Position numbers and translations under genes: made by a program. A model generated the notes under the pieces. The model made no database searches, had not been told where the DNA came from, and saw nothing but the letters and a program-made list of their open reading frames with translations. 64,000 nucleotides of DNA, from assembly GCF_012927345.1 (NCBI RefSeq), contig NZ_JABBGJ010000008.1, forward strand, positions 160,028-224,027, read 5' to 3'. Below, piece by piece: positions 20,699-32,552 of this stretch; positions within the stretch are counted from its first letter, which is position 1, and every line of letters starts with the position of its first letter. The DNA comes from Paraburkholderia polaris (GTDB lineage Bacteria > Pseudomonadota > Gammaproteobacteria > Burkholderiales > Burkholderiaceae).

Positions 20699-20737
20699 AA
20701 CAAAAAAGCCGCTTCTTTTCCCGAAGCGGCTTTTTTG
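20699..20737. terminator. Bidirectional terminator between the amidotransferase gene and gltL
   Basis: AAAAAAGCCGCTTC and GAAGCGGCTTTTTT form a perfect 14-bp stem around TTTTCCC. It serves both convergent transcripts. Confidence 0.9.
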
Positions 20738-20780
20738 CATGTGAGCCACGCCATGTAAGCAGCGTGGCCCGATAAAAACC

Positions 20781-21506
20781 TCAGTGCAGGATCTTCGCCA
20801 GAAAATCCTTCGCGCGATCCGACTTCGGATTCGCGAAGAAATCTTCCTTGCGGTCGTCTTCCACGATCAAGCCCTTGTCCATGAAGATCACGCGGTGCGC
20901 GACCTTCTTGGCAAAGCCCATTTCGTGCGTGACGCACATCATCGTCATGCCTTCCTGCGCGAGTTCGACCATCACGTCGAGCACTTCGTTGATCATTTCC
21001 GGATCGAGCGCGGAGGTCGGCTCGTCGAAGAGCATAGCGATCGGGTCCATCGACAGCGCGCGCGCAATCGCCACACGCTGCTGCTGACCGCCCGACAATT
21101 GCCCCGGAAACTTATCCGCATGCGCACGCAGACCGACGCGATCGAGCAGCTTGTAGCCCTTGGTGGTGGCTTCGTCTTTCGAACGGCCGAGCACCTTGAT
21201 CTGAGCGAGCGTCAAGTTCTGCACGATCGACAGATGCGGGAACAGTTCGAAGTGCTGGAACACCATGCCAACCTTCGCACGCAACTTCGACAGATTGGTT
21301 TTCTTGTCGGTCAGCGATTGGCCGTTGATGACGATTTCGCCCTTCTGGAACGGCTCAAGGCCGTTCACGGTTTTGATCAGCGTGGACTTGCCCGAACCCG
21401 ACGGCCCGCACACCACCACCACTTCACCTTTTTTGACTTCCGTCGTGCAGTCGGTCAGCACTTGAAACTGACCGTACCACTTCGAAACATTCTTGATAGA
21501 GATCAT
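20781..21506 (-). CDS. gltL: Glutamate/aspartate ABC transporter ATP-binding protein
   Basis: 241 residues, the typical size for polar amino acid importer ATPases. Walker A is [18 protein letters not shown], the signature is [15 protein letters not shown], and Walker B is [14 protein letters not shown]. It begins [17 protein letters not shown]. The start overlaps the gltK stop (ATGA, 21503-21506), so translation is coupled. It energises uptake together with GltJ/GltK and GltI. Confidence 0.95.
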   Translation of the reverse strand: MISIKNVSKWYGQFQVLTDCTTEVKKGEVVVVCGPSGSGKSTLIKTVNGLEPFQKGEIVINGQSLTDKKTNLSKLRAKVGMVFQHFELFPHLSIVQNLTLAQIKVLGRSKDEATTKGYKLLDRVGLRAHADKFPGQLSGGQQQRVAIARALSMDPIAMLFDEPTSALDPEMINEVLDVMVELAQEGMTMMCVTHEMGFAKKVAHRVIFMDKGLIVEDDRKEDFFANPKSDRAKDFLAKILH

Positions 21507-22180
21507 CTTGCGACCTTTTTCTGAAGACCTTTGACGAGGCTCGACGCGATCACACAGACCACGAAATAACACGCGCCCGCGAACAGTACCATTTCGACAT
21601 TCGTACCGTCACGGTCGCCAATATTCGTAGCGGTGCGGAAGAAGTCGGCGAGGCTGATCACGTAGACGAGCGACGTATCCTGAAACAGCACGATACCTTG
21701 CGTAAGCAGCAGCGGCACCATCGCGCGGAACGCCTGCGGCAGCACGATGAGGCGCATCGCCTGCGGGTAGCTCATACCGAGCGCAAACGCCGCATTGACC
21801 TGGCCGCGCGGCACCGCCTGAATGCCGGCGCGGATGATCTCCGAATAGTACGCTGCCTCAAACAGCGAGAAAGCGACCATCGCCGAAGCCAGCCGGATAT
21901 CGATATCCGGCGACAAGCCCAGCACGTTTTGTAGCACCTGCGGCACGATCAGGAAGAACCACAGCAGCACCATCACCAGCGGGATCGAACGGAACACCGT
22001 GACATAAGCCTTCGCGAACCAGGCGAACGGCTTGAACGGCGAGAGCCGCAGGATGGCGAGAACCGTGCCCCAGATAATGCCGAACACGATCGCGATCAGC
22101 GTGATCTTGAAGGTGACGATCGCGCCGGTCCACAGCGTAGGCAGTGCGCCCGGAATACCGCTCCAGTCGAAATGATGCAT
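21503..22180 (-). CDS. gltK: Glutamate/aspartate ABC transporter permease GltK
   Basis: 225 residues with the HisM-type permease fold of about five membrane helices. The cytoplasmic coupling (EAA) loop reads [27 protein letters not shown] 22180 shares its A with the gltJ stop (TGATG); a GTG one codon upstream is the alternative. Neighbouring gltJ and gltL fix the assignment. Confidence 0.94.
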   Translation of the reverse strand: MHHFDWSGIPGALPTLWTGAIVTFKITLIAIVFGIIWGTVLAILRLSPFKPFAWFAKAYVTVFRSIPLVMVLLWFFLIVPQVLQNVLGLSPDIDIRLASAMVAFSLFEAAYYSEIIRAGIQAVPRGQVNAAFALGMSYPQAMRLIVLPQAFRAMVPLLLTQGIVLFQDTSLVYVISLADFFRTATNIGDRDGTNVEMVLFAGACYFVVCVIASSLVKGLQKKVAR

Positions 22181-22920
22181 CACTTACCTCCGATATAGCC
22201 GGGCAACCGTGTCTTGGCTTCGACCCAGCGCATCAGTTGCATCACGACCAGATTGATCAGCATGTAGGCCAGCGTGACCGCGATGAACGACTCATACGTC
22301 TGCGACGTGTAGTCGACCAGTTGGCGCGCCTGGGCCGACAGATCCAGCAGACCGATGGTCGACGCGACCGCCGAGTTCTTGAAGATGTTCAAAAACTCGG
22401 ACGTGAGCGGCGGCACGATGATCCGGTACGCAACCGGCAGCAGCACGTAGCGATACGTCTGCCATTGCGTGAAGCCCATTGCCAGACCCGCGGCGCGCTG
22501 GCCGCGCGGCAACGCGTTGATGCCCGAGCGCACCTGCTCGCACACGCGCGCGGCGGTGAACAACCCGAGACAGATGATCGACGACGAGAAGAACTGCGCG
22601 CCCGGCGGCAATTGCTTGAACCAGTTGCCGATCGACACCGGCAGCAACTCCGGTATCACCAGATACCAGATGAAGAACTGCACGATCAGTGGGATGTTGC
22701 GGAAGATCGCGACATAGAGCGTGCCGATACCGGACGCCCATTTGTTCGGCACCGTGCGCAGCACACCGAAAAACGAACCGACGATCAGCGCGATTACCCA
22801 TGCCGACAGCGACACGGTAATCGTCACCCAGAAGCCGGACATCAGCCAGCCCAGATAGGTGGTCGGCTCGCCGGTGGAGACCGGACTCAGCAAAATGCCC
22901 CAGTTCCAGTGATATGACAT
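22180..22920 (-). CDS. gltJ: Glutamate/aspartate ABC transporter permease GltJ
   Basis: 246 residues, a second inner membrane permease of the same fold, with the EAA-like loop [28 protein letters not shown] 22920 is preferred to the TTG two codons upstream; CTGGAG lies just ahead. A hairpin with a T run separates it from gltI (22936-22973), so part of the gltI transcripts may stop before it. Confidence 0.94.
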   Translation of the reverse strand: MSYHWNWGILLSPVSTGEPTTYLGWLMSGFWVTITVSLSAWVIALIVGSFFGVLRTVPNKWASGIGTLYVAIFRNIPLIVQFFIWYLVIPELLPVSIGNWFKQLPPGAQFFSSSIICLGLFTAARVCEQVRSGINALPRGQRAAGLAMGFTQWQTYRYVLLPVAYRIIVPPLTSEFLNIFKNSAVASTIGLLDLSAQARQLVDYTSQTYESFIAVTLAYMLINLVVMQLMRWVEAKTRLPGYIGGK

Positions 22921-22935
22921 GACCAAGACTCCAGC

Positions 22936-22973
22936 AAAAAGAAACGGAAGAAGCGCGTGGCCCCTTCCGTCTC
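22936..22973 (-). terminator. Intercistronic (partial) terminator between gltI and gltJ
   Basis: On the minus strand GAGACGGAAG pairs with CTTCCGTTTC (10 bp, one G-U) around a 13-nt loop, followed by TTTTT. Placed between the binding-protein gene and the permease genes, it would allow more GltI than transporter core, a common arrangement. Confidence 0.6.
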
Positions 22974-23002
22974 GTTCAGCGTTTCAAAAAAACAGCTAAG
23001 GT

Positions 23003-23896
23003 TTAATCGATTGCCTTGTCATTCGGGCTCTTGTAGAGCGCCTTGATGTCGTCGCTTTCCGGGAAGTTCAGGTTCAGGCCCTTCGGCGGAATCGGCGATT
23101 CGAACCACTTCTTGTAGATCTGATCGGCTTCGCCCGAGGTTTCGACCTTCGCGATCGCGTCGTCGACGACCTTCTTGAATTCCGGATCGTTCTTGCGAAT
23201 CATGCAGCCATACGCTTCATGCGATTGCGGTGTGCCGACGATCACGAAGTCGCCCGGGTTGTTCGACTTTGCCCGCTCGCCCGCCAGAAGCGCGTCGTCC
23301 ATCATGAACGCGGCAGCGCGGCCGGTGGAGAGCGTCAGGAATGACTCGCCATGGTCCTTCGCGCTAATGATGTTCATGCCCATGCTCTTGTCCTGGTTCA
23401 TCTTGCGAAGCAGGCGCTCGGAGGTGGTGCCGGCCGTCGTGACGACAGTCTTGCCCTTCAGGTCCGCGAAGTCCTTGATGCCGGAGTCCTTCTTGGTCAT
23501 CAGACGCGTGCCGATCACGAAGATCGTGTTCGAGAACGAAGCTTGTTGCTGGCGTTCGGCGTTATTGGTGGTCGAGCCGCATTCCATGTCGACGGTGCCG
23601 TTTTGCACCAGCGGAATACGGTTTTGCGACGTGACAGGCGTGAGCTTGACCTTCAGGTTAGGCATGTTCAGCTTTGCCTTGACCGCCTCCACCACCTTCA
23701 GCGCGAATTCCTGCGAGTAGCCGATGACATTCTGTTTGTCGTCGTAATACGAAAACGGGATCGACGATTCGCGATGACCCAGCGAAATCACGCCCGTGTC
23801 TTTGATCTTTTTCAGCGTACCAGCGTCTTGCGCATGCGCGCCAACCGTAAACAGTCCGAGAGTCGCGAGCAACAGCGCAGCTTTTTTAACCTTCAT
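23003..23896 (-). CDS. gltI: Glutamate/aspartate periplasmic binding protein
   Basis: 297 residues. The signal peptide MKVKKAALLLATLGLFTVGAHA is followed by the type 2 periplasmic binding fold: GVISLGHRESSIPFSYYDDK (ligand site), NRIPLVQNGTVDMECGSTTN, and LKGKTVVTTAGTTSERLL. It captures glutamate or aspartate for GltJKL. ATG 23896 with an upstream AAGGAGATC ribosome binding site is clear; the longer frame is not used. First gene of the gltIJKL unit. Confidence 0.95.
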   Translation of the reverse strand: MKVKKAALLLATLGLFTVGAHAQDAGTLKKIKDTGVISLGHRESSIPFSYYDDKQNVIGYSQEFALKVVEAVKAKLNMPNLKVKLTPVTSQNRIPLVQNGTVDMECGSTTNNAERQQQASFSNTIFVIGTRLMTKKDSGIKDFADLKGKTVVTTAGTTSERLLRKMNQDKSMGMNIISAKDHGESFLTLSTGRAAAFMMDDALLAGERAKSNNPGDFVIVGTPQSHEAYGCMIRKNDPEFKKVVDDAIAKVETSGEADQIYKKWFESPIPPKGLNLNFPESDDIKALYKSPNDKAID

Positions 23897-23987
23897 GTGT
23901 GATCTCCTTGGCAAGAATCGGCGCCAGTTTAGCAAAGTAATTATTTTGAAAGTATTGCTATAAACCATGTTTGTTGCATGTTCCCCT

Positions 23988-24022
23988 AATCCCTCAAGAG
24001 GACTTCCTTGGGGGCGCGCGCC
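23988..24022. repeat. Dispersed GC-rich intergenic repeat (copy 2)
   Basis: CCTCAAGAGGACTTCCTTGGGGGCGCGCG resembles the element at 8010-8051 (CCAAGGGGGTTCCCTTCGGGGCGCGCG). It lies in the gap upstream of gltI. Confidence 0.5.
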
Positions 24023-24088
24023 GCTACGCGTGTTGTCGTGTTAAACGACGCTTCCGGGACGGTCAGTTAACCTTTCCGGACATGCGAA

Positions 24089-24119
24089 GGCGGGCGGCAT
24101 CGATACGATGCCGCCCGCC
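24089..24119. other. Perfect 14-bp inverted repeat downstream of gdhA
   Basis: GGCGGGCGGCATCG and CGATGCCGCCCGCC flank ATA. Neither side has a T run, so it is not a standard intrinsic terminator; it lies about 90 bp after the gdhA stop and may stabilise or end that transcript. Confidence 0.6.
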
Positions 24120-24206
24120 GGGTCAAACACGCGGTCTTTTGAACCGCGTCGAAGCAGGATCGGTAAGTTCCGCGAGGTAGCGGACCCGCCGTTTCACGCA
24201 ATCAGG

Positions 24207-25520
24207 TCAGGGATACAGGCCGCGCAATTCGCGCGCTTCCAGGATCCGCTTACACGCGACGATAAACGCGGCGGTCCGCACGGACACCTTCTGTTCGCTC
24301 GATACTTGCCAAACTGCGGCAAATGCTTCACGCATCACGCGCTCGAGACGCTGGTTGATCTCATCTTCGGTCCAGAAGAAGCTCGAGAAGTCCTGCACCC
24401 ACTCGAAATACGACACCGTCACACCGCCCGCGTTGGCCACAACGTCCGGAATCACGAGGATGCCGCGGTCGTGCAGAATGTCGTCCGCTGCCGTAGTGGT
24501 CGGGCCGTTAGCGCCTTCCACGACGATCTTCGTCTTGATCTTCGCTGCGTTCTTTTCGGTGATCTGGTTTTCCAGCGCAGCCGGAATCAGGATGTCGGAT
24601 TCAACCGTCCAGAAATCTTCGTTCGCGATCGCGTCGGCTTCCGCGAAACCGCCCACGCCGCCCGTCTTCGCCACGTGAGCCAGCAGCGCGACAGCATCGA
24701 TGCCGGTTGACTTGTACAGCGAGCCGGTGTGATCTTGCACCGCGACCAACTTCGAGCCCGCTTCCTGAAACAGACGCGCAGCGATGCCGCCCACGTTACC
24801 GAAGCCCTGCACGGCGATACGCGCGCCTTCGATGTCGACACCAATGCGGCGTGCTGCTTCGGAGGCAACCACGAACACGCCACGGCCCGTCGCTTCACGG
24901 CGGCCCAGCGAACCACCCAGCGTGATCGGCTTGCCCGTCACGACGCCCGTAGCCGTTTGGCCCTGGTTCATCGAGTACGTGTCCATCATCCACGCCATGA
25001 TCTGCTCGTTCGTGTTCACGTCCGGCGCGGGGATGTCGGTATTCGGTCCGATGATGATGCCGATTTCGCTCGTGTAGCGGCGCGTCATGCGCTCCAGCTC
25101 GCCACGCGACAAGGTGCGCGGGTCGACACGAATACCGCCCTTCGCGCCGCCGTACGGCACGTTCACAGCAGCGTTCTTCACCGACATCCACGCCGACAGC
25201 GCCATCACTTCCGACAGCGTCACGTCCTGGTGATAGCGCACGCCGCCCTTACCCGGACCGCGCGACACGTTGTGCTGCACGCGATAGCCTTCGAAGTGCG
25301 CGACGGTGCCGTTATCGAGTTCGATAGGCACATCGACGATCAGAATGCGCTTTGGGCGCTTCAGGGTTTCGAGCCAGCGGGACAGCGAGCCGAGGTACGG
25401 CGCGACGCGGTCGACCTGACGCAGGTAGTTGCCCCACGGGCCGAGGTCTTCGCTATTAAGGTAGGAGGGAACGGACTGCAACGATGATGCGGATTGTGCG
25501 ACTTGCTGCTGAGAAGACAT
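24207..25520 (-). CDS. gdhA: Glutamate dehydrogenase (Glu/Leu/Phe/Val family)
   Basis: Interconverts glutamate and 2-oxoglutarate plus ammonia. The 437-residue length fits the hexameric small type. The catalytic lysine region reads [13 protein letters not shown], preceded by [13 protein letters not shown]. The Rossmann motif is [15 protein letters not shown]. The coenzyme preference cannot be decided with certainty. It lies upstream of the gltIJKL importer on the same strand, making a glutamate uptake and catabolism block, but the intervening hairpin and 310 bp suggest separate transcripts. Confidence 0.93.
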   Translation of the reverse strand: MSSQQQVAQSASSLQSVPSYLNSEDLGPWGNYLRQVDRVAPYLGSLSRWLETLKRPKRILIVDVPIELDNGTVAHFEGYRVQHNVSRGPGKGGVRYHQDVTLSEVMALSAWMSVKNAAVNVPYGGAKGGIRVDPRTLSRGELERMTRRYTSEIGIIIGPNTDIPAPDVNTNEQIMAWMMDTYSMNQGQTATGVVTGKPITLGGSLGRREATGRGVFVVASEAARRIGVDIEGARIAVQGFGNVGGIAARLFQEAGSKLVAVQDHTGSLYKSTGIDAVALLAHVAKTGGVGGFAEADAIANEDFWTVESDILIPAALENQITEKNAAKIKTKIVVEGANGPTTTAADDILHDRGILVIPDVVANAGGVTVSYFEWVQDFSSFFWTEDEINQRLERVMREAFAAVWQVSSEQKVSVRTAAFIVACKRILEARELRGLYP

Positions 25521-25658
25521 GAACGCTCCGGCGTTGATCGAATAGCAGCATTGTCGAAAAACGCCGTTTTGAAATCCAATGCCGTTTCCTTATCCGATTA
25601 TGTTTTTTCTGCATAACCGTTAAGAAGCCGCAAATTCGCGTCGTAGGGACGCAGGTTT

Positions 25659-26621
25659 TCAGGCAGCGCCTGCGCCTTGCGCCAACTCCTCCGACACCAC
25701 GTCCCACAGTTGCCGCACGAGTATTTGCCGTGCATCGTCGCCTTTGGCGGCCAGCTTGTCGCGATAGAGGCGAATCTCCATGGTCAGCGTGAGCTGCCCT
25801 TCGGGCGTGCCGCGCGTCGCGCGATCGAGCCTGATCAGCTTGCTGTCGGCGACCGCGTCTTCCACTGCGCTGTGCGGCAGGAACGCAATGCCGTGGCCGG
25901 CCAGCGCCATCGCTTTGAGCCCCTCGGCCATGTCTGTTTCGTACAACCGGTCGAGATACAGGCGCTCCGGCGCGTTGGCGAGAATCACTTCGGTCATGCG
26001 GCCAAGGTACGCGTTCGGCGTGTAGGTTAGATAGGGCGTGGGCGTTTCGGCCGTGCCCGGCAGCGTGTGCCGAGGGCGCCCGGCGCGGCCCGGCGCCGAG
26101 AACGGACTGATCGGTTCGTTGCCGAGCGTGAGCATGTCGTAGCGCGCGGGATCGAGCGCGACCGGATGACTCGGATGGTGATAGCCCATCATCAGATCGC
26201 AACCGCCTTCCACCAGCGCCAAAGCCGCGTCGTGCACGTTCAACGCCCGCAGCCGGGTATGGATCGGGCCCATTTGCGCTTCGATGCGTTGCAGCCAGCG
26301 CGGGAAGTACGTGAGCGACAGCGTGTGCGGCACCGCGAACTCGATGGTTGCCTGCGGCGTCGCCGTGTGTCCGCGCAGTAGGGCACGCGCCTCGTGGAAC
26401 TGCGACAGCATGGTGAGCGCCTGCTCGTAAAACACCTGGCCTGCCGCCGTCAGCCGCGTCGGGTAAACCGAACGATCGATCAGTTCCGTGCCCAGCCACG
26501 CTTCCAGTGCCTGAATTCGCCGCGAAAATGCCGGTTGCGTGACGTGACGCGATTCGGCAGAGCGGCTGAAACTACGCGTTTCCGCGAGCGAAACAAAGTC
26601 TTCGAGCCATTTCAGTTCCAT
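25659..26621 (-). CDS. LysR-family transcriptional regulator, HypT-like
   Basis: 320 residues. The N-terminal winged helix MELKWLEDFVSLAETRSFSRSAE, with VTQPAFSRRIQALE, is typical LysR. The effector domain has the layout of HypT/YjiE (hypochlorite-responsive regulator of E. coli), for example PYLTYTPNAYLGRM and MALAGHGIAFLP. Whether it senses HOCl is inference. It is 138 bp upstream of gdhA on the same strand, so it may instead control gdhA. ATG 26621. Confidence 0.85.
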   Translation of the reverse strand: MELKWLEDFVSLAETRSFSRSAESRHVTQPAFSRRIQALEAWLGTELIDRSVYPTRLTAAGQVFYEQALTMLSQFHEARALLRGHTATPQATIEFAVPHTLSLTYFPRWLQRIEAQMGPIHTRLRALNVHDAALALVEGGCDLMMGYHHPSHPVALDPARYDMLTLGNEPISPFSAPGRAGRPRHTLPGTAETPTPYLTYTPNAYLGRMTEVILANAPERLYLDRLYETDMAEGLKAMALAGHGIAFLPHSAVEDAVADSKLIRLDRATRGTPEGQLTLTMEIRLYRDKLAAKGDDARQILVRQLWDVVSEELAQGAGAA

Positions 26622-26767
26622 ACGTAGCCTGCTGCTGCCGGGAGAGAGGAAGACAGCATTCTAGATCGGTGTCGTGATGCATACCGCGGCCATCACGCTC
26701 CGCTATTGCCCGCCGGCGCGATGAGACGGCCATGAGCCGGCGACAGGCCAGGCGCGATAGAGACGCA

Positions 26768-27508
26768 CTAGGCCTCGTCGCCTTCCATGACGCGGTGGTT
26801 CCCAATACGCTCAACCTCACCGAGTCCATTGATCACACATGCCTGGCCGATCAAGCCTTTGCGGTCCAGGCCGGCATCGTTGAGCTGTTGAGCTGTCAGG
26901 CTGCCACTCGCCACGCCGATATACACCCAATACTGCTGCGGCCGACAGCCGATGCCCAGTTCGCCGGCATCGCTGATAACGCCAAAATGCTTCAGTGCCC
27001 GATAGTGATCGGGCCGGGCATTCTTGTCGTCATCCGATTTCCATTGCTCGATGAAACTGTCGTAGCGGTTCGCCCGCAACGCGACGAAATCGTACGTCCA
27101 TGCGTCATTGAACACTGACTCGAGAAATGCCCGGCGGGCGCCGTCAGCACCCATCACGCCGCACATCGCCCCGAGTAGCCCGCAGTTGAGACTCGCCGTC
27201 GCATCGTTGAAGTGGGCAGGCAATCCCACGACGATCCAGCTTGCGCTGCCCTCCGCTTCGCTGGATGCCGGCTGATCGAACTTCATGCGAATGCCACGCG
27301 CATCCCAATCCAGAAATGCCCGCATCAGGCATTCAATATCGTCGGCGAACAGCCATTCATCCGGCCCGGCCTGGGCGCCGCCCGGATCGTCGCCTCCACA
27401 GCTGACCGCGAACCTTGGACGCCCGATCCCGTTGATGTATTCCTCGAATTGTGTACCGTTGGTAATAACCGACCTGAAGACCGTTACACCTTGCTGGGGA
27501 GCTTTCAT
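26768..27508 (-). CDS. Hypothetical protein, no recognised family
   Basis: 246 residues, acidic overall, without a signal peptide or membrane segment. Notable stretches are VSCGGDDPGGAQAGPDEWLF, SLNCGLLGAMCGVMGADGARR and NRYDSFIEQWKSDDDKNARPD. The start ATG 27508 has AGGAGG upstream. Coding is supported by an unbroken frame, a well-placed ribosome binding site and an ordinary amino acid composition. It stands alone beside an AT-rich non-coding stretch and looks accessory. I cannot assign a function. Confidence 0.65.
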   Translation of the reverse strand: MKAPQQGVTVFRSVITNGTQFEEYINGIGRPRFAVSCGGDDPGGAQAGPDEWLFADDIECLMRAFLDWDARGIRMKFDQPASSEAEGSASWIVVGLPAHFNDATASLNCGLLGAMCGVMGADGARRAFLESVFNDAWTYDFVALRANRYDSFIEQWKSDDDKNARPDHYRALKHFGVISDAGELGIGCRPQQYWVYIGVASGSLTAQQLNDAGLDRKGLIGQACVINGLGEVERIGNHRVMEGDEA

Positions 27509-28019
27509 TATTTACGACCTCCTGGCTTTACTTGATTTTTTGGGGGTACAGGAGCCGACACAATACTCACTTTTTTACAAATGGAGAAGCACGGACATTA
27601 GATTCAGAAAATACTTCACCACTACCCATGCAATGAACCGTATAGTTAATTACCAAGTGGCGCAACGCGTGAAACATGTCACGCCATCAAAACCGCCCTG
27701 GCGCAGGCATTTTGCATCACAGCATTAACGTTCATGGCACCCCTCGACACGACATTAATTTGATATTTTTGACGAAAATTAGCTGGCGATCACGTATATC
27801 GCATACCAGCCACATCTACGCCCGTTACCTTGCGCAGGCATCTTTCGCTAACGAATGATACCCATTCTCACCAATCCGCCAATCGCCGTCCGGCGACAAC
27901 GCAGTCACTTTCGATAAGAAAATATTTGAATCCGTGGGTGAAGCACCATCGACTTATTTCCTCCTTTTTTCCGTAGTAAGTCGACGTAGCCTTTTGCGGA
28001 GATTAAGCTAGACTCCTGC

Positions 28020-28108
28020 AACAGTCCTTAGTCGTTCCTCGGTGCGTTGCGGCCTCTCCCCGGGTCGCTGCATTGTTAATACGCCCGTAAGTTGCGGGCG
28101 TTTTTTTT
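28020..28108 (+). ncRNA. Possible small RNA ending in a strong terminator
   Basis: No gene precedes the terminator on the plus strand for over 1 kb, so a transcript ending here is probably short and non-coding. Ahead of it TCGACG and TAAGCT are 17 bp apart (about 27981-28009), a weak promoter candidate. Its 5' boundary is a guess. Confidence 0.35.
28081..28108 (+). terminator. Strong intrinsic terminator in the AT-rich gap
   Basis: ACGCCCG pairs with CGGGCGT around TAAGTTG, followed by seven T. Confidence 0.85.
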
Positions 28109-28818
28109 GAAAGTATTCGCCGCCGCTCTCCGGGCGTCTCGACATAAACAAGCACGTCGTCATAAATGGTATTCGCGCAGCGTAATAGATGTGCTGCGCG
28201 CAATGAATCAAGTTGCTACCCGAATGTTCGACATTCGATGAAAATTCTTGAGATCCGCTGGCAGCGACCGGTTCGATTTCCGGCTGTTCCGCATATCCGC
28301 ATTTCAGAGTTACACCACGTCTCCAGATACATCGCATCGCACGAATTTAGCGAAATTGACACACAGGAAGTCTTAAGACGTCATTCAGTCTGAGCATTGC
28401 CTGTTGCTTCATCTACTCTCATGTTCAAGAGGAACGGATAGGCGACGTGATCGCAAGTCATGCTTATTGTGCTAATTTTTTCGCATATCGATGCTGTCAC
28501 CACCGATTTGAGGGTCATCGGAATTAGCCCATTTTTCCGATGCGTATCCGGCGCTCGAGAATGAACCCCTGTATCGAAGGCGAGACTTTCTTATGGAATT
28601 GAGTGGTCTCCCTCCGAAGCCGGATGATTACCTCACAGATGACCTGAGTGGCACACCGCTATTACTGGTTCGTCGTCTCCGGGCTACTGACTCCACGGCG
28701 AGGCATTGCGCAAGAACCGATGCCAACGATCAGCCCTGCCGTACGGCTCGAAGGCAGCACCAGCCAACCCCGTTCGCGTGCATCCGATCCGCGCCTCCCA
28801 CCCTTCGGTAACGAATAG

Positions 28819-30321
<1,503 letters not shown>

Positions 30322-30360
30322 GCTTCGGTCATCGCTGCCTCATTGCTTCTTCGGAGGCAT

Positions 30361-30391
30361 AGAAAAGCCGCTCCTCGGAGCGGCTTTTCTT
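30361..30391. terminator. Bidirectional terminator between purB and gntK
   Basis: AGAAAAGCCGCTCC and GGAGCGGCTTTTCT form a perfect stem around TC. It serves both convergent genes. Confidence 0.9.
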
Positions 30392-30415
30392 CGTTCAGGC
30401 CAAAGGGCTGGAAAC

Positions 30416-30910
30416 TCAGCGAACCTCGACCTGCTTCAACACCTCGACGACGATTTCTTCCGGCGACAACTCGATACTCACCGTGATCGCTTCATCCGGG
30501 CCCGGTTCCTCGAGCGTATCGAGCTGACTTTGCAACAGCGACGGATCGAAGAAGTGACCGGTACGGGTAGTCAACCGCGCCTCCAGCACTTCGCGCGAAC
30601 CCTTGAGGTAGATGAAGCACACGTCCTTGTCGCCATTACGCAGAACATCGCGGTACGAACGCTTCAGCGACGAACACGTGAATACCGCCTTCTCGCCCGC
30701 CCGTTGCTTCCCTTCGATTGCCACGCGGATGGTTTGCAGCCACGGCCAACGGTCTTCGTCGGTAAGCGGAATGCCGTGGTGCATTTTCTCTTTGTTGGCG
30801 GCGCTGTGAAACGCGTCGCCGTCGGTAAATGCGCAGTGCAGGCGTTCCGCCAGCATTTCGCCAATCTTCGTTTTGCCGGCGCCCGACACGCCCATTGCGA
30901 TCAGAATCAT
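30416..30910 (-). CDS. gntK: Gluconokinase
   Basis: Phosphorylates gluconate to 6-phosphogluconate. The P-loop is MGVSGAGKTKIGEML at residues 7-21; DGDAFHSAANKEKM and PLTDEDRWPWL are the substrate-binding segments typical of the family. The 164-residue length is normal. It is 10 bp downstream of gntT and supplies the substrate of Edd. Confidence 0.96.
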   Translation of the reverse strand: MILIAMGVSGAGKTKIGEMLAERLHCAFTDGDAFHSAANKEKMHHGIPLTDEDRWPWLQTIRVAIEGKQRAGEKAVFTCSSLKRSYRDVLRNGDKDVCFIYLKGSREVLEARLTTRTGHFFDPSLLQSQLDTLEEPGPDEAITVSIELSPEEIVVEVLKQVEVR

Positions 30911-30920
30911 CAGAAACTCC

Positions 30921-32285
30921 TTACACGACCGTCGCGAGCGCGAAAGTCAAACCCAAACCCATCACTGAAATGATGGTTTCGCAGAGCGACCATGTCTTGA
31001 ACGTCTGCACTACCGTCATACCGAAATATTCCTTGATCAGCCAGAAACCGCCGTCGTTGACGTGCGAGAAAATCAGCGAGCCCGAACCGGTTGCCAGCAC
31101 CAGCAATTCCGGCGTGACATGCACGCCGCTCGCCGCCGCGATCGGCGCGACGATACCGCAAGCGGTGGTCATGGCGACCGTCGCCGAACCCGTGGCCAGA
31201 CGAATCAGCGCGGCCACCAGCCAGCCGAACAGCAGCGGCGACAGGTGCATGGCCGTTGCCACGTTGACGATTTCCTTCGAAATGCCGCTATCCATCAGCA
31301 CGCGCCCGAAACCGCCGCCGGCACCGACGATCAGCGTGATGCCCGCGATCGGCGCCAGACATTCGCCGCAGAACTTCTGAATCTGCTCACGATTGAAACC
31401 GCGGCTCGCACCGAAAGTCCAGAAGCTGACCAGCACGGCGATCAACAACGCGACGTCCGAATTGCCGACGAAACGCAGCAGGTCGTTCGCCAAGGTCTTC
31501 GGCGTAAACACGAGGTCGGCCCAGCTGCCGACCAGCATCAGAATCACCGGCAACAGAATGGTGAAAAGCGTAATGCCAAAGCTCGGCAGTTCGCGCTTTT
31601 CCTTTTGCTTGTCAGCGGCGCCGAGAAACTGCGCGGCGAGCGGATTGTTCTCCGGCAGTTTGATATAGCGGCTGACCAGCAATGCGAACAACGGACCGGC
31701 GACGATCGCCGTCGGCACGCCCACGATCAGGCCGTACGCGATCGTCTTGCCGATGTCGGCGTGATACGCCTGCACCGCGAGCATCGCGGCCGGATGCGGC
31801 GGAATCAGGCCGTGCACGACGGAAAGCCCCGCGACCATCGGCAAGCCGACCAGCAGCAGCGATTTGTTGGTGCGCTTCGCGACGTTGAACGCGATCGGAA
31901 TCAGCAGCACGAAACCGACTTCGAAGAACACCGGCAAGCCCACGATGATCGCCACGACCATCATCGCCCAGTGAATGTTCTTCTCACCGAACCAGTCGAT
32001 CAACGTAGTGGCAATGCGCTCCGCGCCGCCCGATTCGGCCATCATCTTGCCGAGCATGGTGCCTAGCCCGACCACGATCGCAATGTGGCCGAGCGTGTTG
32101 CCGTTACCGGTTTCGAACGATTTGACGATGGTGCCCATCGGCATGCCGGATGCGAGACCCAGCAACAACGACACGATGATGAGGACGAGGAACGGATAAA
32201 CCTTGTAGCGGGTGATCAGCAGGATCAGAAGTGCGATGGCGATCACCGCGAAGACCAGCAGCATGCTGCCGTGGACAGCTTCCAT
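30921..32285 (-). CDS. gntT: Gluconate:H+ symporter, GntP family
   Basis: 454 residues and at least twelve hydrophobic segments. Landmarks are the opening VFAVIAIALLILLITRYKVYP, the LIPPHPAAM motif characteristic of GntP permeases near residue 165, and SHVNDGGFWLIKEYFG near the C-terminus. It imports gluconate with protons across the inner membrane. gntK follows after 10 bp. The specific member (GntT, GntP or GntU) is not determinable by eye. Confidence 0.92.
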   Translation of the reverse strand: MEAVHGSMLLVFAVIAIALLILLITRYKVYPFLVLIIVSLLLGLASGMPMGTIVKSFETGNGNTLGHIAIVVGLGTMLGKMMAESGGAERIATTLIDWFGEKNIHWAMMVVAIIVGLPVFFEVGFVLLIPIAFNVAKRTNKSLLLVGLPMVAGLSVVHGLIPPHPAAMLAVQAYHADIGKTIAYGLIVGVPTAIVAGPLFALLVSRYIKLPENNPLAAQFLGAADKQKEKRELPSFGITLFTILLPVILMLVGSWADLVFTPKTLANDLLRFVGNSDVALLIAVLVSFWTFGASRGFNREQIQKFCGECLAPIAGITLIVGAGGGFGRVLMDSGISKEIVNVATAMHLSPLLFGWLVAALIRLATGSATVAMTTACGIVAPIAAASGVHVTPELLVLATGSGSLIFSHVNDGGFWLIKEYFGMTVVQTFKTWSLCETIISVMGLGLTFALATVV

Positions 32286-32552
32286 GAAGCTCCTCCTTTG
32301 CGTTATTGATGTCGGTGCGGAACACGGCTGGCACCTGTCTCACGGCGACCTGCAGCGGTGCCAGAAAACCCGGCAAGCCGCGCGGACGCTGAATTTTACT
32401 GTTTGTTGTCTCTAAAAGCGCGCGAATCCGGCGCGCATATCGAAAAGGAGCCTCGCCGCGACAGCCTGACAGACTGTTTCGACGAAGCTCCTTTGCGTGG
32501 TACCTGGCTAGCGGACTATCGTATCGTGCGCCGATGCAACTTAGTGTGCAGC

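Noticed and set aside
27285..28811. Several short frames (60-147 residues) in the AT-rich gap
   Set aside because: None has a convincing ribosome binding site or protein-like composition, and they overlap one another on both strands.
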